5,920 bases of DNA from Actinobacteria bacterium BACL4 MAG-120820-bin23 (GTDB lineage: Bacteria > Actinomycetota > Actinomycetes > Nanopelagicales > Nanopelagicaceae). Both the position numbers and the translations under genes were made by a program. The stretch lies in the NCBI GenBank assembly GCA_001437855.1, contig LIBD01000056.1:1-5920 (forward strand). The letters are read 5' to 3'. This document shows, in pieces, positions 5,460-5,920 of the stretch; position 1 is the first letter of the stretch, and every line of letters starts with the position of its first letter. Under the pieces are notes generated by a model that ran no database searches, had not been told where the DNA came from, and saw only the letters and a list, made by a program, of their open reading frames with translations.

Positions 5460-5920
5460 CTAAATCTGCGCCGCAGCTTTTAACTCACTCTTAAGTAATG
5501 TGGCTAAGTATGGCTGCACCTGCCAAAGCTTAATTAGCTCTTGGTATCGATCAATATCAACCTGACTTACCTCACTCTCAACCTTAACCGCCCTAATTAA
5601 TAGATTACGCGCGGTGTGCTCGCCCCCAATAAACTCAACAATATCTACCTTATAGCCAAGTAATTTTAAAATCTGTGCGCGCAGTGAATCAGTTATTAAA
5701 TCTACTAATCTCTCCTTTACTAATCCATACTTGGTTAATAACCCCCAGGGCTCAGGAGATTGCTTAATTTGGCTCTGCAGCTGATGCATGCAACAGGGTG
5801 CAACCATGATTATCTTTGAATTATTTTTAACCGCCCAGAAAATTGCATCATCAGTTGCAGTATCACAAGCGTGTAGCGCGATTGTGATATCAACCTTTTG
5901 AGGCGGGGTATCGGCAATCT
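5460..5920 (-). CDS. Class I SAM-dependent methyltransferase (Methyltransf_32-like), 5' end outside window
   Basis: The frame is open from the window edge (first complete codon 5918-5916) to a TAG at 5462-5460, giving 152 visible residues, so the N-terminal half including the glycine-rich SAM loop is missing. An ATG at 5807 is internal and not the start, because clear family sequence precedes it: DITIALHACDTATDDAI at 10-26 is the characteristic motif of this family. It continues with MVAPCC at 38-43 and ends its conserved part with GGEHTARNLLIRAVK at about 98-112, where relatives commonly have an EHT-x-(K/R)-N stretch. The C-terminal 40 residues are probably helical. The family is related to eukaryotic METTL25 and TRMT13-like proteins. 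The substrate of the bacterial members is not established to my knowledge, so no symbol is given. It is co-directional with rpsB, but the 426-nt gap argues against a shared operon. Confidence 0.85.
   Translation of the reverse strand, partial: IADTPPQKVDITIALHACDTATDDAIFWAVKNNSKIIMVAPCCMHQLQSQIKQSPEPWGLLTKYGLVKERLVDLITDSLRAQILKLLGYKVDIVEFIGGEHTARNLLIRAVKVESEVSQVDIDRYQELIKLWQVQPYLATLLKSELKAAAQI

Noticed and set aside
1..5920. Mobile elements, CRISPR arrays, prophage or defence genes
   Set aside because: I saw no transposase or integrase sequence, no regularly spaced repeats, and no composition break in the genes; the region is core operon.

Overview
This is a housekeeping stretch of an AT-rich bacterial chromosome. 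All supported genes lie on the minus strand, so transcription runs from the high-coordinate end to the low one. In order of transcription they are: the 3' part of a class I SAM-dependent methyltransferase gene (5920-5460), a long non-coding gap (5459-5034), then rpsB, tsf, pyrH, frr, cdsA and rlmN. In this order cdsA follows frr directly, with no uppS between them, which is typical of Actinobacteria. The AT-rich composition (judged by eye), tight packing and actinobacterial-looking proteins fit a small-genome freshwater actinobacterium of the acI / Nanopelagicales type. That placement is inference from gene order and protein style, not a database match.

The six genes from rpsB to rlmN look like one transcription unit. 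Their gaps are 1 nt (rpsB-tsf), 37 nt (tsf-pyrH), 62 nt (pyrH-frr, using the start chosen here), a 1-nt overlap or 2-nt gap (frr-cdsA, depending on the start), and 0 nt (cdsA-rlmN). The first four genes have good Shine-Dalgarno sites, cdsA has a short one and rlmN has none that I can see, so the last gene probably depends on translational coupling. The products belong to translation (ribosomal protein S2, elongation factor Ts, ribosome recycling factor, and the rRNA/tRNA methylase RlmN), pyrimidine nucleotide supply (UMP kinase) and phospholipid synthesis (CDP-diglyceride synthase). All six carry their family's hallmark motifs and look intact.

The only stretch over 300 bases without a gene is 5034-5459. 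Its rpsB-proximal third (about 5058-5156) encodes a strikingly self-complementary leader. It can form a 7-bp hairpin with a GCAA tetraloop, an 8-bp closing stem around a perfect 21-nt palindrome, and a 9-bp hairpin ending 9 nt before the rpsB Shine-Dalgarno site. The arms of the two outer hairpins can instead pair with each other (10 of 11 positions), stacking onto the central stem. This gives two mutually exclusive folds, and it is the best candidate here for an undescribed element, probably a ribosomal-protein leader controlling rpsB-tsf. Upstream of it is a very AT-rich probable promoter region, then about 220 bases (5242-5459) in which I recognise nothing.
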